Source of the DNA: Streptomyces sp. NBC_01549
GTDB taxonomy: Bacteria > Actinomycetota > Actinomycetes > Streptomycetales > Streptomycetaceae
Length of the DNA: 64,000 nt
Direction: 5' to 3'
Assembly: GCF_026339955.1 (NCBI RefSeq)
Contig: NZ_JAPEPW010000006.1
Coordinates: 124,001-188,000, forward strand
This document shows positions 16,813-25,107 of this stretch, one piece after another (the stretch's first letter is position 1; each line of letters opens with the position of its first letter). The notes below the pieces were generated by a model that saw only the letters and a list, made by a program, of their open reading frames with translations, searched no databases and had not been told where the DNA came from. A program made the position numbers and the translations under genes.

Positions 16813-18090
16813 ATGACAAAGACCGTACGGTCCGCCTCGATGAACCTCGTGACGGGACTGCCCATGGACCGACTGCCGCTCCGCCTGCCGCTGCCGGTGG
16901 ACCACCCGGAACCCGTACTGGACGTGGTCGTCCCCGTGTTCAACGAGGAGACGGATCTGGAGCCGAGCGTGCGGCGGCTGCACGCGCACCTGCGTGAGAC
17001 GTTCCCGTACCCGTTCCGCATCACCGTCGCCGACAACGCCAGCACCGACGACACCCCGCGGATCGCGGCCCGGCTGGCCGCCGAGCTGCCGGAGACCGAG
17101 TGGATACGGCTGGCCGAGAAGGGGCGCGGCCGAGCTCTGCGCGTCGCCTGGTCGCGCTCACGGGCCCCGGTGCTGGCCTACCTGGACGTGGATCTGTCCA
17201 CCGAACTGAACGCGCTGCTCCCGCTGGTCGCCCCGCTGATCTCCGGCCACTCCGACATGGCCATCGGCACCCGACTGGCCCGCGGCTCCCGGGTGATACG
17301 CGGTCCCAAACGGGAGATCATCTCCCGTTGCTACAACGTCCTGCTGCGTTCCACCCTGGCCGTCGGCTTCTCCGACGCGCAGTGCGGCTTCAAAGCGGTC
17401 CGGCGCGATGTCGCCGAGCGGCTGCTGCCCCTGGTGGAGGACTCGGAGTGGTTCTTCGACACCGAACTGCTGGTGATCGCCGAGCGGGCCGGGCTACGCA
17501 TCCACGAGGTGCCCGTCGACTGGGTGGACGACCCCGACAGCCGGGTCGACCTGGTCTCGACGGCCGTGGCCGACCTGCGCGGCATCGCCAGGATCGGCAG
17601 GGCGCTCGCCCGTGGCACGCTCCCGACGGCGGAGCTGCGGCGCACCACCGGAGGTGACCCGCCGGGCCCCCTGGCCGCCCAGTTGCTGCGCTTCGGCGCC
17701 GTCGGCGTGGTGAGCACGGTCGGCTACGTCCTCCTCTACGCGGCCCTGCGACCGGTGGCGGGACCCCAGGGCGCCAACGCGTGGGCGCTGCTGGTCTGCG
17801 CCGTCGCGAACACGGCCGCGAACCGGCGGCTCACCTTCAGGCTGCGCGGGCGGGGTGGCGCGCTGCGCCAGCAGGCCAAGGGTCTGGCGGTCTTCGGCCT
17901 CGGCCTGGCGCTCACCAGCGGCTCGCTCGCCGCGCTGCACCGCTGGTCGCCGGGGCCCGGGCGGGCCACGGAAGTCGCCGTGCTCGTCATCGCCAACCTG
18001 GTCGCGACACTGCTGCGCTTCCTGCTCCTGCGGGGCTGGGTGTTCACCGCCGCCTCCCGCGGCAACGGAACGGGAGCCGCGCCCCGATGA
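16813..18090 (+). CDS. Family 2 glycosyltransferase fused to a GtrA-like membrane domain
   Basis: Residues from about 35 to 270 form a GT2 catalytic domain of the dolichol/polyprenyl-phosphate glycosyltransferase type. VLDVVVPVFNEETDLEPSV is the nucleotide-sugar site, and AYLDVDLSTE carries the metal-binding DxD-like motif. The C-terminal 130 residues form a GtrA domain with about four spans (LRFGAVGVVSTVGYVLLYAA). Such fusions make polyprenyl-phosphate sugars and may flip them across the membrane. Its stop overlaps the ATG of the next gene, a PIG-V-like mannosyltransferase that could use the product as donor. Confidence 0.85.
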   Translation: MTKTVRSASMNLVTGLPMDRLPLRLPLPVDHPEPVLDVVVPVFNEETDLEPSVRRLHAHLRETFPYPFRITVADNASTDDTPRIAARLAAELPETEWIRLAEKGRGRALRVAWSRSRAPVLAYLDVDLSTELNALLPLVAPLISGHSDMAIGTRLARGSRVIRGPKREIISRCYNVLLRSTLAVGFSDAQCGFKAVRRDVAERLLPLVEDSEWFFDTELLVIAERAGLRIHEVPVDWVDDPDSRVDLVSTAVADLRGIARIGRALARGTLPTAELRRTTGGDPPGPLAAQLLRFGAVGVVSTVGYVLLYAALRPVAGPQGANAWALLVCAVANTAANRRLTFRLRGRGGALRQQAKGLAVFGLGLALTSGSLAALHRWSPGPGRATEVAVLVIANLVATLLRFLLLRGWVFTAASRGNGTGAAPR

Positions 18091-19481
18091 ACGACCCGAT
18101 CCTCGCGAACGCTCCGTCGTACGGGGGCAACGAGGTCCGCACCGACGGCCGTTCGCCCATGACGGAGCCGCCGTACGACTCCGGCCCGGCCCCCGCCCCT
18201 GCCCCCTCCCCCACCTTCGCCGCCACCGCCCGCGGGTGGTGGGTGCGACTGTGCGGGGCGGCCGAGCACTACGGTCCGGTGCTCGCGCTGTACGGTGCGC
18301 TGAAGCTCATCGGCTTCTGCGTCTTCATGTATCTGCTGGACTCCTCCGGGGACTTCCGCAAGAAGAACCCGCGCTTCGGCGGCGGTGCCCACGCCTGGGA
18401 CGTCCTGGCCACCTGGGACGGCTGGTGGTACCAGCAGATCGCCGCGCACGGCTACCACCCCGCGCTCGTGCCGGTACCCGGTGCGGGCGGCCTGATCACC
18501 ATCGAGGGCAACTCCGCGGCGTTCTTCCCGCTGTACCCCGCCCTGATGCGGCTGGTCTCCTCCGGCACCGGCCTGGGTCTGCTCGGCGCCGGCCTGCTGG
18601 TCTCGGTCGCCGCCTCGTTCGTCGCCGCGCTGGCGATCCACGCCGTCAGCGCGCGGATCGGCGGTCGACGGGCCGGACTGGCCGCGGCCGGGCTCTGGGC
18701 CGTGTGGCCCGGATCCGGCATGGAGTGGTCGGCCTACTCGGAGTCCCTCTACGTCGCCCTCGCGGCCTGGGCCTGCTACGCCGTCATGCGCCACCGCTGG
18801 CTCACCGCCGGCATCCTGACCTGCGCCGCGGGTCTCACTCGTCCGACGGCCACCGCGCTGATCGCGGCGCTCACCGTCGCGGCGCTGCTGGCCATACGCC
18901 GGCAACGGCGGGAAGTCCGCCGCTGGGGAGATGCCCCCGGCCCGGACCGGACGAGGCGTCGGGCCGCGGTTGTGCGCCCGCTGGCCGCCGTCGCGATCGC
19001 CCCCCTCGGCCTGCTCGGCTACCTCGGTTGGGTGGGACACCGGATGGGCGACTACGGCGGGTACTTCAAACTCCAGGAAGGCGCCTGGGCCCACACGTTC
19101 GACTACGGCAAGCACACCCTCGACGTGTTCACCTCCCTCCCGGTGGGTCACTTCGACTACCTCTTCGCGTACCCCTACGAAGACCTCATCGGCGTCGGTA
19201 CCGTCCTGCTGGCCCTGATCATCCTGCCCTTGCTGCTCCGGCTCCGCCCGCCGGCGGTCCTCGTCGTCCACACCTTCCTGACGATCGCGCTCGTCCTGGG
19301 TAGCCAGCAGATCTTCGGCAACATCTCCCGCTACCTTCTTCCGGCCTTCCCCTTGTTCATCCCGTGCGCCGTCGCCATGCGCCGGCTCAGCACGCCGGTG
19401 CTGTGCGCAGTCCTCGGAATCGCCGCGCTCGCCTCCGGCTCGTACGCGGGGTACGCCCTGTTCGAACTCGGGGTTCCATAA
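18087..19481 (+). CDS. PIG-V-like polyprenyl-phosphate-dependent mannosyltransferase
   Basis: A 464-residue membrane protein. The loop after the first span contains ATWDGWWYQQIAAHGYHP with the acidic catalytic region. IEGNSAAFFPLYPALMRLV and the spans that follow match the PIG-V / GT-C mannosyltransferase pattern. The ATG at 18087 forms a 4-bp ATGA overlap with the GT2-GtrA gene, which suggests translational coupling. It probably transfers a mannose-like sugar from a lipid-phosphate donor to an exported acceptor, which is unknown. Confidence 0.8.
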   Translation: MNDPILANAPSYGGNEVRTDGRSPMTEPPYDSGPAPAPAPSPTFAATARGWWVRLCGAAEHYGPVLALYGALKLIGFCVFMYLLDSSGDFRKKNPRFGGGAHAWDVLATWDGWWYQQIAAHGYHPALVPVPGAGGLITIEGNSAAFFPLYPALMRLVSSGTGLGLLGAGLLVSVAASFVAALAIHAVSARIGGRRAGLAAAGLWAVWPGSGMEWSAYSESLYVALAAWACYAVMRHRWLTAGILTCAAGLTRPTATALIAALTVAALLAIRRQRREVRRWGDAPGPDRTRRRAAVVRPLAAVAIAPLGLLGYLGWVGHRMGDYGGYFKLQEGAWAHTFDYGKHTLDVFTSLPVGHFDYLFAYPYEDLIGVGTVLLALIILPLLLRLRPPAVLVVHTFLTIALVLGSQQIFGNISRYLLPAFPLFIPCAVAMRRLSTPVLCAVLGIAALASGSYAGYALFELGVP

Positions 19482-19644
19482 CCACCATGAAGTCGTACGA
19501 GCACGAGCCTCATACCCGGGCGGCGGTACGGCTGTTCCTGCGAAGCCCGACTCTTCCTGAGCGCCTCGTACGGGGGCCGCCACCGACTGCCATGTGCGGC
19601 CCCGACGGCTCGGGGCGGGTTGGCCGAACCTCACCTCCGCCTCG

Positions 19645-20037
19645 TCACCAGGTCTGCTCCCCGGCGCGTACGAGGATCTCGTTGACGGCCACCCGGCGGT
19701 CCCGAGTGACGATGTAGGAGACCGCGTCGGCGATGTCCTCGGGGCGCAGCAGTTCCATGCCGTCGCGATCTGTCGCTCGATCGCCTGCCGCACACCGTCG
19801 CGGAGGTGCGTGCTCAACTCGGTGTCCACGGTGCCGGGCTCGACCACGCTCACCCGGAGGCGCTTGTGCATGACCTCCTGCCGCAGGGCTTCGGTGAATC
19901 CGTTGACGCCGAACTTCGTCAGGTTGTAGACGGCCGTCCCGGGCCGGGCGACCCGGCCCGCGGTTGAACTGATGTTGACCAGGTCCGCCACCCGCCGCGG
20001 GGAGTCCTCCGCGGCGCGCAGGTGCCAGGACGCGAGA
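19645..20037 (-). pseudogene. Short-chain dehydrogenase, N-terminally truncated and frameshifted
   Basis: The C-terminal two thirds of an SDR is readable: VADLVNISSTAGRVARPGTA, with the catalytic Tyr and Lys in VYNLTKFGVNGF, then VEPGTVDTEL. A frame break near 19760 is followed by LRPEDIADAVSYIVTRDRRV and the stop at 19645. The N-terminal nucleotide-binding part (about 110 residues with the GxxxGxG motif) is absent upstream of about 20037. It faces the TetR gene at 20264 across two matching palindromes, so it was probably the TetR target. Confidence 0.7.
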
Positions 20038-20204
20038 ATGTCGCCGCTCCGCAGCCGACGAAGGGGGTCTGCCGGGTCGGCACCGGCCCGCCTTGGGCGC
20101 GTGTCCCCTGCCCGTGTGCGGGCGAGGAAGGGTCATGCGTCTCGGAGATGCGGCCGGATACGGCCGTACACGCGACCATGCCCGGAGCCGCAGTAATCTG
20201 TTAT

Positions 20205-20246
20205 CCGGAACCGGTTCCGGCTGGACCATAAGCGGAACTGGTTCCG
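20205..20246. promoter_or_regulatory. Two tandem palindromic operators for a TetR-type regulator
   Basis: CCGGAACCGGTTCCGG at 20205-20220 is a perfect 16-bp palindrome. CGGAACTGGTTCCG at 20233-20246 is nearly the same site, with centres 27 bp apart. They lie between the truncated SDR and the TetR start, as expected for an autoregulated TetR-SDR module. Confidence 0.65.
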
Positions 20247-20263
20247 GTTGCAAGTGTCAGAGG

Positions 20264-20859
20264 ATGGAGCGGGGATCGGCCGACAACAAGAACGACGCAA
20301 CAAGGCGGCACCGGCCGCTGCGAGCCGACGCCCAGCGCAACGAGGACCGGTTGCTCGAAGCCGCGGCAGCCGCCTTCGCCCGCGACGGATTCGACGCCTC
20401 GGTCAAGGACATCGCCCGCGAGGCCGGCGTCGGCGTCGGCACGCTCTATCGGCGGTTCCCTTCCAAGGAACTGCTGATCGAGGCGACGTACCGCCACGAA
20501 GTGCAACTCTTGTGCGAAGCGGCGCCCGAACTCGCGGCCTCACTCCCCCGGCGCGCGCCCTGAAGACATGGATGGAGCGCTTCATGGACTTCATGGCCGC
20601 CAAGCACGGCATGGCCGACGCGCTCCGCGTGGTACTGACCGACGACGGCGAGCGGTTGCAGACCCGCGCCAACCTCACCGGGGCGATCGACCACCTCCTC
20701 GCCGCCGGTGCCGACCAGGGGGTCACCCGGGCGCAAGTGGGGGCTCATGACGTACTCACGGCGCTCGGCGGAATCAGCCTCATCGCCGGCACCGAGGGTC
20801 GGCCCGATCTCGCGGCGAAGCTCGTCGACCTGCTGCAGCACGGCATCCTGTCGGACTGA
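20264..20859 (+). pseudogene. TetR-family regulator with a frameshift at a run of five C
   Basis: The N-terminal DNA-binding domain is intact (DASVKDIAREAGVGVGTLYR, then FPSKELLIEATYRHE). At 20545-20549, a CCCCC run, the frame is lost after ELAASLP. The adjacent frame continues in register with the family as ARALKTWMERFMDFMAAK to the stop at 20859. One base lost or gained in the homopolymer explains this, either as a mutation or as a read error. If real, the repressor would lose its ligand and dimer domain. Confidence 0.7.
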
Positions 20860-20967
20860 CCGGTGACGCCGCAGCACCGCACCCCGGGGCCCGCGCAGAT
20901 CGCGACAGGGAGTTGCCCGAAGAACTGATGAAGGGGGCCCGCCGAGCCGCGGTGGCCCCCAGTGGGA

Positions 20968-21450
20968 TCACTGTTCCGTACGCACCGGATGCTTGCTCAT
21001 GATCGAGACCCGGTTGAACGCGTTGATGGTGACCGCCACCCAGATCACCGCGGAGATCTGGTCGTCGGTGAGGGCGTCACGGGCGGCCGCCCAGGCGGAT
21101 TCCTGCGCGGCGGCGTCGGTCGGCTCGGTCGTCGCCTCCGCCAACGCGAGGGCCGCCCGTTCCGCGGGAGTGAACAGTTCCGTGTCCCGCCAGGCGGCCA
21201 GCACTCCGAGTCGCTGCACCGTCTCGCCCGCGCGCAGGGCGGCCCGGGTGTGCGCGTTGAGGCAGTAGGCGCAGCCGTTGATCTGCGACACGCGGAGGTT
21301 GATCAGCTCCACCAGGCTTCGGTCGAGCCCCGCGTCGGCGGCTGTCGCGCGCACCGCTTCCGACGTCTGGACCAGCGCGTGGTACGCCTTCGGACTCTGC
21401 TTGTCGATGAAGATCCGCCGCGTCGCGGATCCTGTCGCGTGGCCGCTCAA
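20968..21450 (-). CDS. Carboxymuconolactone-decarboxylase-like (AhpD-type) protein
   Basis: A 160-residue AhpD-like protein with the redox pair C60 and C63 and H67 in INGCAYCLNAHTRA, the arrangement used by alkylhydroperoxidases of this family. A TTG at 21450 is taken as start because GGACGGAG lies seven bases upstream. The open frame continues to 21936 without a better signal. It is divergent from the pirin gene, which suggests a shared redox-responsive promoter. Confidence 0.8.
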   Translation of the reverse strand: MSGHATGSATRRIFIDKQSPKAYHALVQTSEAVRATAADAGLDRSLVELINLRVSQINGCAYCLNAHTRAALRAGETVQRLGVLAAWRDTELFTPAERAALALAEATTEPTDAAAQESAWAAARDALTDDQISAVIWVAVTINAFNRVSIMSKHPVRTEQ

Positions 21451-21483
21451 CCCCGGACTCCGTCCTACTATGATCCAAGCATG

Positions 21484-21497
21484 GTTGAATATGAAAC
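21484..21497. promoter_or_regulatory. Candidate operator between AhpD-like and pirin genes
   Basis: GTTGAATATGAAAC is an imperfect AT-rich palindrome (GTT-N2-ATAT-N2-AAC) in otherwise GC-rich DNA. It is placed between the two divergent starts. MarR- and HxlR-type regulators bind such sites, but none is encoded next to it. Confidence 0.35.
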
Positions 21498-21525
21498 TAT
21501 CATGGCGACGGAAGGCGGTCCCCCA

Positions 21526-22812
21526 GTGAACGATGTCGACGTCCTCTCCCCACGTGACGTACCCCTGGGCGGCCCGCGCGCGATGACCGTGCGGCGTACG
21601 TTGCCGCAGCGCGCGCGGACCCTGATCGGAGCCTGGTGCTTCGCCGACCACTACGGTCCCGACGACGTCGCCGAGACGGGCGGCATGGAGGTCGCCCCGC
21701 ATCCGCACACCGGGCTGCAGACGGTGAGCTGGCTGTTCAGCGGAGAGATCGAGCACCGCGACAGCCTCGGCAGCCACGCGTACGTACGGCCCGGCGAGCT
21801 GAACCTCATGACGGGCGGGCACGGCATCAGCCACTCGGAGGTGTCCACGCCGCGGACCACGATCCTGCACGGGGTCCAGCTGTGGGTGGCGCTGCCCGAA
21901 GAACACCGGCACGCCGAGCGGAACTTCCAGCACCACGTACCGGAGCCCCTACGGGTCGACGGGGCCGAGATCCGGGTCTTCCTGGGCTCCCTCGCCGGTC
22001 AGGAGTCCCCCGTGGCCACCTTCACACCCCTGCTCGGCGCCGAGATCGTCCTCGAGCCTCGCGCGACGGTGACGTTCGCCGTGGACCCCGGCTTCGAGCA
22101 CGGACTGCTCGTCGACCACGGAGACGTCCGCATGGCCGACACCTTGCTGCGTCCGGCCGAGTTGGGCTACGCCCAGCCCGGAGCCACCGCTCTGACGTTG
22201 ACGAACGAGTCGGACGGCCCGGCTCGCACCGTGCTGCTCGGCGGAACCCCGTTCGAGGAGGAGATCGTCATGTGGTGGAACTTCATCGGCCGTAGCCACG
22301 AGGACATTGTCCGTGCCCGGGAGGACTGGGCGAACGCCTCCGATCGCTTCGGCGCCGTCGAGGGATACCCGGGGGACCGTCTTCCCGCTCCCGTTCTTCC
22401 GAATGCCGTCATCACACCGCGCGGCAACCCGCCGCGTCGCCGCCCCGCACCCGAAGGACACCCCATGACCGAGTCTCCCGCGTCTCCCGCCGCCGCGACC
22501 GTCGAGCGGAACGACGCCAGGCATCGCTACGAAATCCTGGTCGACGGCAAGCGGGCCGGCCTCACCGCCTACCGCGACCGCGGTGAACAGCGCGTCTTTT
22601 TCCACACGGAGGTCGACGACGCCTTCGCCGGGCAGGGCCTGGCCGCGCAGTTGGTCCAGTACGCGCTCACCGACGTGCGCGACCTGGGCATGCGGATCGT
22701 GCCCGTGTGCCCCTACGTCGCGAAGTTCCTGAAGAAGCACGACGAGTTCGCCGACATCACCGAGCCCGTGACCCCCGAGGTCCTGGCATGGCTGGACGCG
22801 GAACTGGGCTGA
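21526..22812 (+). CDS. Pirin-family protein fused in frame to a GNAT-type acetyltransferase-like domain
   Basis: The GTG at 21526 follows GGAAGGCGG. Residues 1-310 are a pirin (bicupin) with the metal-binding His cluster in MEVAPHPHTGLQTVSWLFSG and LNLMTGGHGISHSEVS. Pirins act as quercetinases or redox-linked cofactors. With no stop codon the frame continues into a YidJ/YjdJ-like GNAT domain (RAGLTAYRDRGEQRVFFHTE, then GQGLAAQLVQYALTDVRD). An ATG at 22465 with its own GAAGGA ribosome site marks where a separate acetyltransferase gene would start. This looks like two neighbouring genes joined by loss of the pirin stop. Both a fusion protein and an independent acetyltransferase could be made. 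Confidence 0.75.
   Translation: MNDVDVLSPRDVPLGGPRAMTVRRTLPQRARTLIGAWCFADHYGPDDVAETGGMEVAPHPHTGLQTVSWLFSGEIEHRDSLGSHAYVRPGELNLMTGGHGISHSEVSTPRTTILHGVQLWVALPEEHRHAERNFQHHVPEPLRVDGAEIRVFLGSLAGQESPVATFTPLLGAEIVLEPRATVTFAVDPGFEHGLLVDHGDVRMADTLLRPAELGYAQPGATALTLTNESDGPARTVLLGGTPFEEEIVMWWNFIGRSHEDIVRAREDWANASDRFGAVEGYPGDRLPAPVLPNAVITPRGNPPRRRPAPEGHPMTESPASPAAATVERNDARHRYEILVDGKRAGLTAYRDRGEQRVFFHTEVDDAFAGQGLAAQLVQYALTDVRDLGMRIVPVCPYVAKFLKKHDEFADITEPVTPEVLAWLDAELG
22465..22812 (+). CDS. GNAT-type N-acetyltransferase-like protein (internal start within the fused frame)
   Basis: The last 115 residues of the pirin frame, from the ATG at 22465, form a complete small GNAT-like protein of the YjdJ type. 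It begins with a variable stretch, then RYEILVDGKRAGLTAYRDRG, a beta-bulge region and VCPYVAKFLKKHDEFAD. CCGAAGGACACCCC precedes the ATG, a good ribosome site. The substrate is unknown. It is listed separately because translation from this internal start is as likely as fusion. Confidence 0.6.
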   Translation: MTESPASPAAATVERNDARHRYEILVDGKRAGLTAYRDRGEQRVFFHTEVDDAFAGQGLAAQLVQYALTDVRDLGMRIVPVCPYVAKFLKKHDEFADITEPVTPEVLAWLDAELG

Positions 22813-23319
22813 CCCCGCACCTCCGAGCGGCTCGTCGGACCACTCGACGCGCGGACGCTGACGGGCTGATCACGCGGGAGGCCGGCGTCGACTCCGCGAT
22901 CCGCCTGCCGTATCAGCACGCCACAGGCGCCCACACGACGGACAGGCCCAGAAGAAACCGCCGGACGGTATGCGCACCGAGCAGGAGGACCGCGGACTGG
23001 GCCGGTCCCGGCGTTCAACAACACGGGCACGCAGGCGTCGGCCGGTGATGCCGCCGACGATCCGGCCGAGAACCCCGACCGTGTGACCGCGGTCAACCCG
23101 AGCCGCCGCGTTCGAAATCGCCATGTGTGGACCGATTCGGGCGGTCACTCCACACTGTTACCGGCTTTCCCCCTAACGTAGCGAGTACATTTCGTCGACG
23201 TTTCCGATGGTGCGCCGAACTTGGGATTTGGTCAAGAATTGGATTCGACCCTTGTCGCCCGTCGGAACGCCGTTACACGATGTGGCAAACATATCGTTGC
23301 TTATCAGCAGGAGGTCCGG
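22813..23319. other. Intergenic region upstream of APC permease, no gene recognised
   Basis: This 507-bp stretch has only short overlapping frames on both strands without family resemblance. The part from about 23160 is less GC-rich (for example ATTTCGTCGACGTTTCCGAT) and probably holds the promoter of the permease gene. Confidence 0.5.
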
Positions 23320-24870
23320 GTGTCCGCTGGTCTGTCCAAAATCGAGGTGGATACCACCACTCTCGCGGCGGCGTCCGAACGGAACAAACTCCGCAAACAC
23401 TTCGGCCGCTTCGACATCCTGTTCTTCCTGGTCTGCACCCTCGTCGGCCTCGACACCATCGGTACGGTGGCTGCCTCCGGGGCGGAGGCGTTCACCTGGC
23501 TGATCGTGCTGGCGGTCATCTTTTTCGTGCCGTCAGCGCTGCTCACCGCGGAACTGGGCACGGCCTTCGCGGAGGAGGGCGGCCCGTACATCTGGACCAG
23601 CCGGGCCTTCGGGCGGCTGGCCGGAGCGGTCAACAACTTCCTTTACTGGGTGACCAATCCGGTCTGGCTCGGTGGCACCCTCTCCGTCTCGGCGGTCGCC
23701 GCGTTCACCACCTTCTTCAATGACGGAAAGGATCTGAGCACCCCCGCCTTCTACGTCTTCACCCTGATATTCATCTGGGTGGGCGTGCTCGCGGCGATCC
23801 TCTCCTTCGATGTCGGCAAGTGGATCCCCACCGCCGGGGCGTGGTCCCGTTTCGTACTGCTCGGCCTTTTCACGCTCACCGTGGTCATCTACGCCCTCAA
23901 ACACGGCCTGCACGGTTTTGGCTTCGGTGACTTCTCCCCGACGTATGCCGGCTTCGTCGGCCTGGTTCCGGTCCTGATGTTCAACTACGTCGGCTTCGAA
24001 TTGCCCAACACCGCGGGCGACGAGATGACCGACGCGCAGAAGGACATCCCGTACGGCATCTTCCGCGCCGCCGGGCTGGGCGTACTGCTGTACGGCCTGC
24101 CGATTCTCGGCATCCTGCTGGTCCTCCCGGTCAAGGCCATCACCGGTCTCGGCGGCTTCCTCGACGCCATCCGGCAGGTGTTCACCGTCTACGGCGGCCA
24201 CGTCGCCTCCGACGGCACGGTCACCCTCAGCGGGGCCGGGACCGTGCTGGGCGATCTGGCCGCAGTGATGTTCATCCTGACCGTGCTCTCCTCGGGCGTC
24301 ACCTGGATCATGGGCTCGGACCGCGCGCTGGCGGTCTCCGGGTACGACGGCGCCGCGCCCCGCGGCCTGGGTGTGATCTCCGAGCGGTTCGGCACGCCGG
24401 TCCGGGTCAACCTGCTCAGCGGAGTGCTCTCCACCGGCGTGCTGATCCTCGCCCACCAGCTCACCGGCGGCGATGCGGGCAAACTCTTCGGAGCCGTACT
24501 CGGGCTCGCCGTGTCCACGACGCTCATCAGCTACCTCGGCATCTTCCCGGCGCTGCCGGTGCTCCGCCGCAAGTACCCGCAGGTGGAGCGCGCCTACCGG
24601 GCGCCCGCCGCCTGGCCGATCACGATCGTGCTGACGCTGCTCATCCTGTTCGCATCGGTGCAACTGCTGGTCCCGGGCGCACCCTTCGACTGGTTCAGTT
24701 CGGACTTCCGGCCGGACGGCTGGAGCTATGGCGAACGCTGGACCTATCTGCTGACGGAGGCGGTGCCGCTGGCCGTCTTCATCATCACGGGTGTGATCTT
24801 CTGGGCGCTCGGCGCACCGACCCGGGCCGAGGCCAAGAAGGCGGCCACCGCGGGAGTAACCCAGAGCTGA
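23320..24870 (+). CDS. APC-superfamily amino acid/amine permease
   Basis: A 516-residue membrane protein with about twelve spans. The first is preceded by LRKHFGRFDILFFLVCTLVG, and EEGGPYIWTSRAFGRLAGAV is the conserved first intracellular region of APC transporters. The GTG at 23320 is chosen because CAGGAGG lies five bases upstream. Upstream in-frame codons lack homology. It probably imports or exchanges an amino acid or amine. The gene stands alone, so the substrate is open. Confidence 0.85.
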   Translation: MSAGLSKIEVDTTTLAAASERNKLRKHFGRFDILFFLVCTLVGLDTIGTVAASGAEAFTWLIVLAVIFFVPSALLTAELGTAFAEEGGPYIWTSRAFGRLAGAVNNFLYWVTNPVWLGGTLSVSAVAAFTTFFNDGKDLSTPAFYVFTLIFIWVGVLAAILSFDVGKWIPTAGAWSRFVLLGLFTLTVVIYALKHGLHGFGFGDFSPTYAGFVGLVPVLMFNYVGFELPNTAGDEMTDAQKDIPYGIFRAAGLGVLLYGLPILGILLVLPVKAITGLGGFLDAIRQVFTVYGGHVASDGTVTLSGAGTVLGDLAAVMFILTVLSSGVTWIMGSDRALAVSGYDGAAPRGLGVISERFGTPVRVNLLSGVLSTGVLILAHQLTGGDAGKLFGAVLGLAVSTTLISYLGIFPALPVLRRKYPQVERAYRAPAAWPITIVLTLLILFASVQLLVPGAPFDWFSSDFRPDGWSYGERWTYLLTEAVPLAVFIITGVIFWALGAPTRAEAKKAATAGVTQS

Positions 24871-25107
24871 GCATCCGCTCACGACGCCGGACGGACCGGC
24901 GGGCCCTGTCCGGGGCCTGTCGGCCCGTTCCGGCGTTTCGTCGTCCGGTACAACGCCCATCTGGCGGAGCGCGCCGTGCCGGAGTGGAAAGCGGCCCTGG
25001 ACGCGCCGAGATGCCGGGCGAAGAACCGGGCCGTCACATCACCGGCCTGACCTGACGGGTATCGGCGTCCGGCCACCAGCCGGGCGCCGATTCCGCTGGG
25101 CGTCAGG

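Noticed and set aside
17736..19991. 751-codon minus-strand frame
   Set aside because: Only its first part (the SDR remnant) is meaningful; the rest is antisense to the mannosyltransferase gene.
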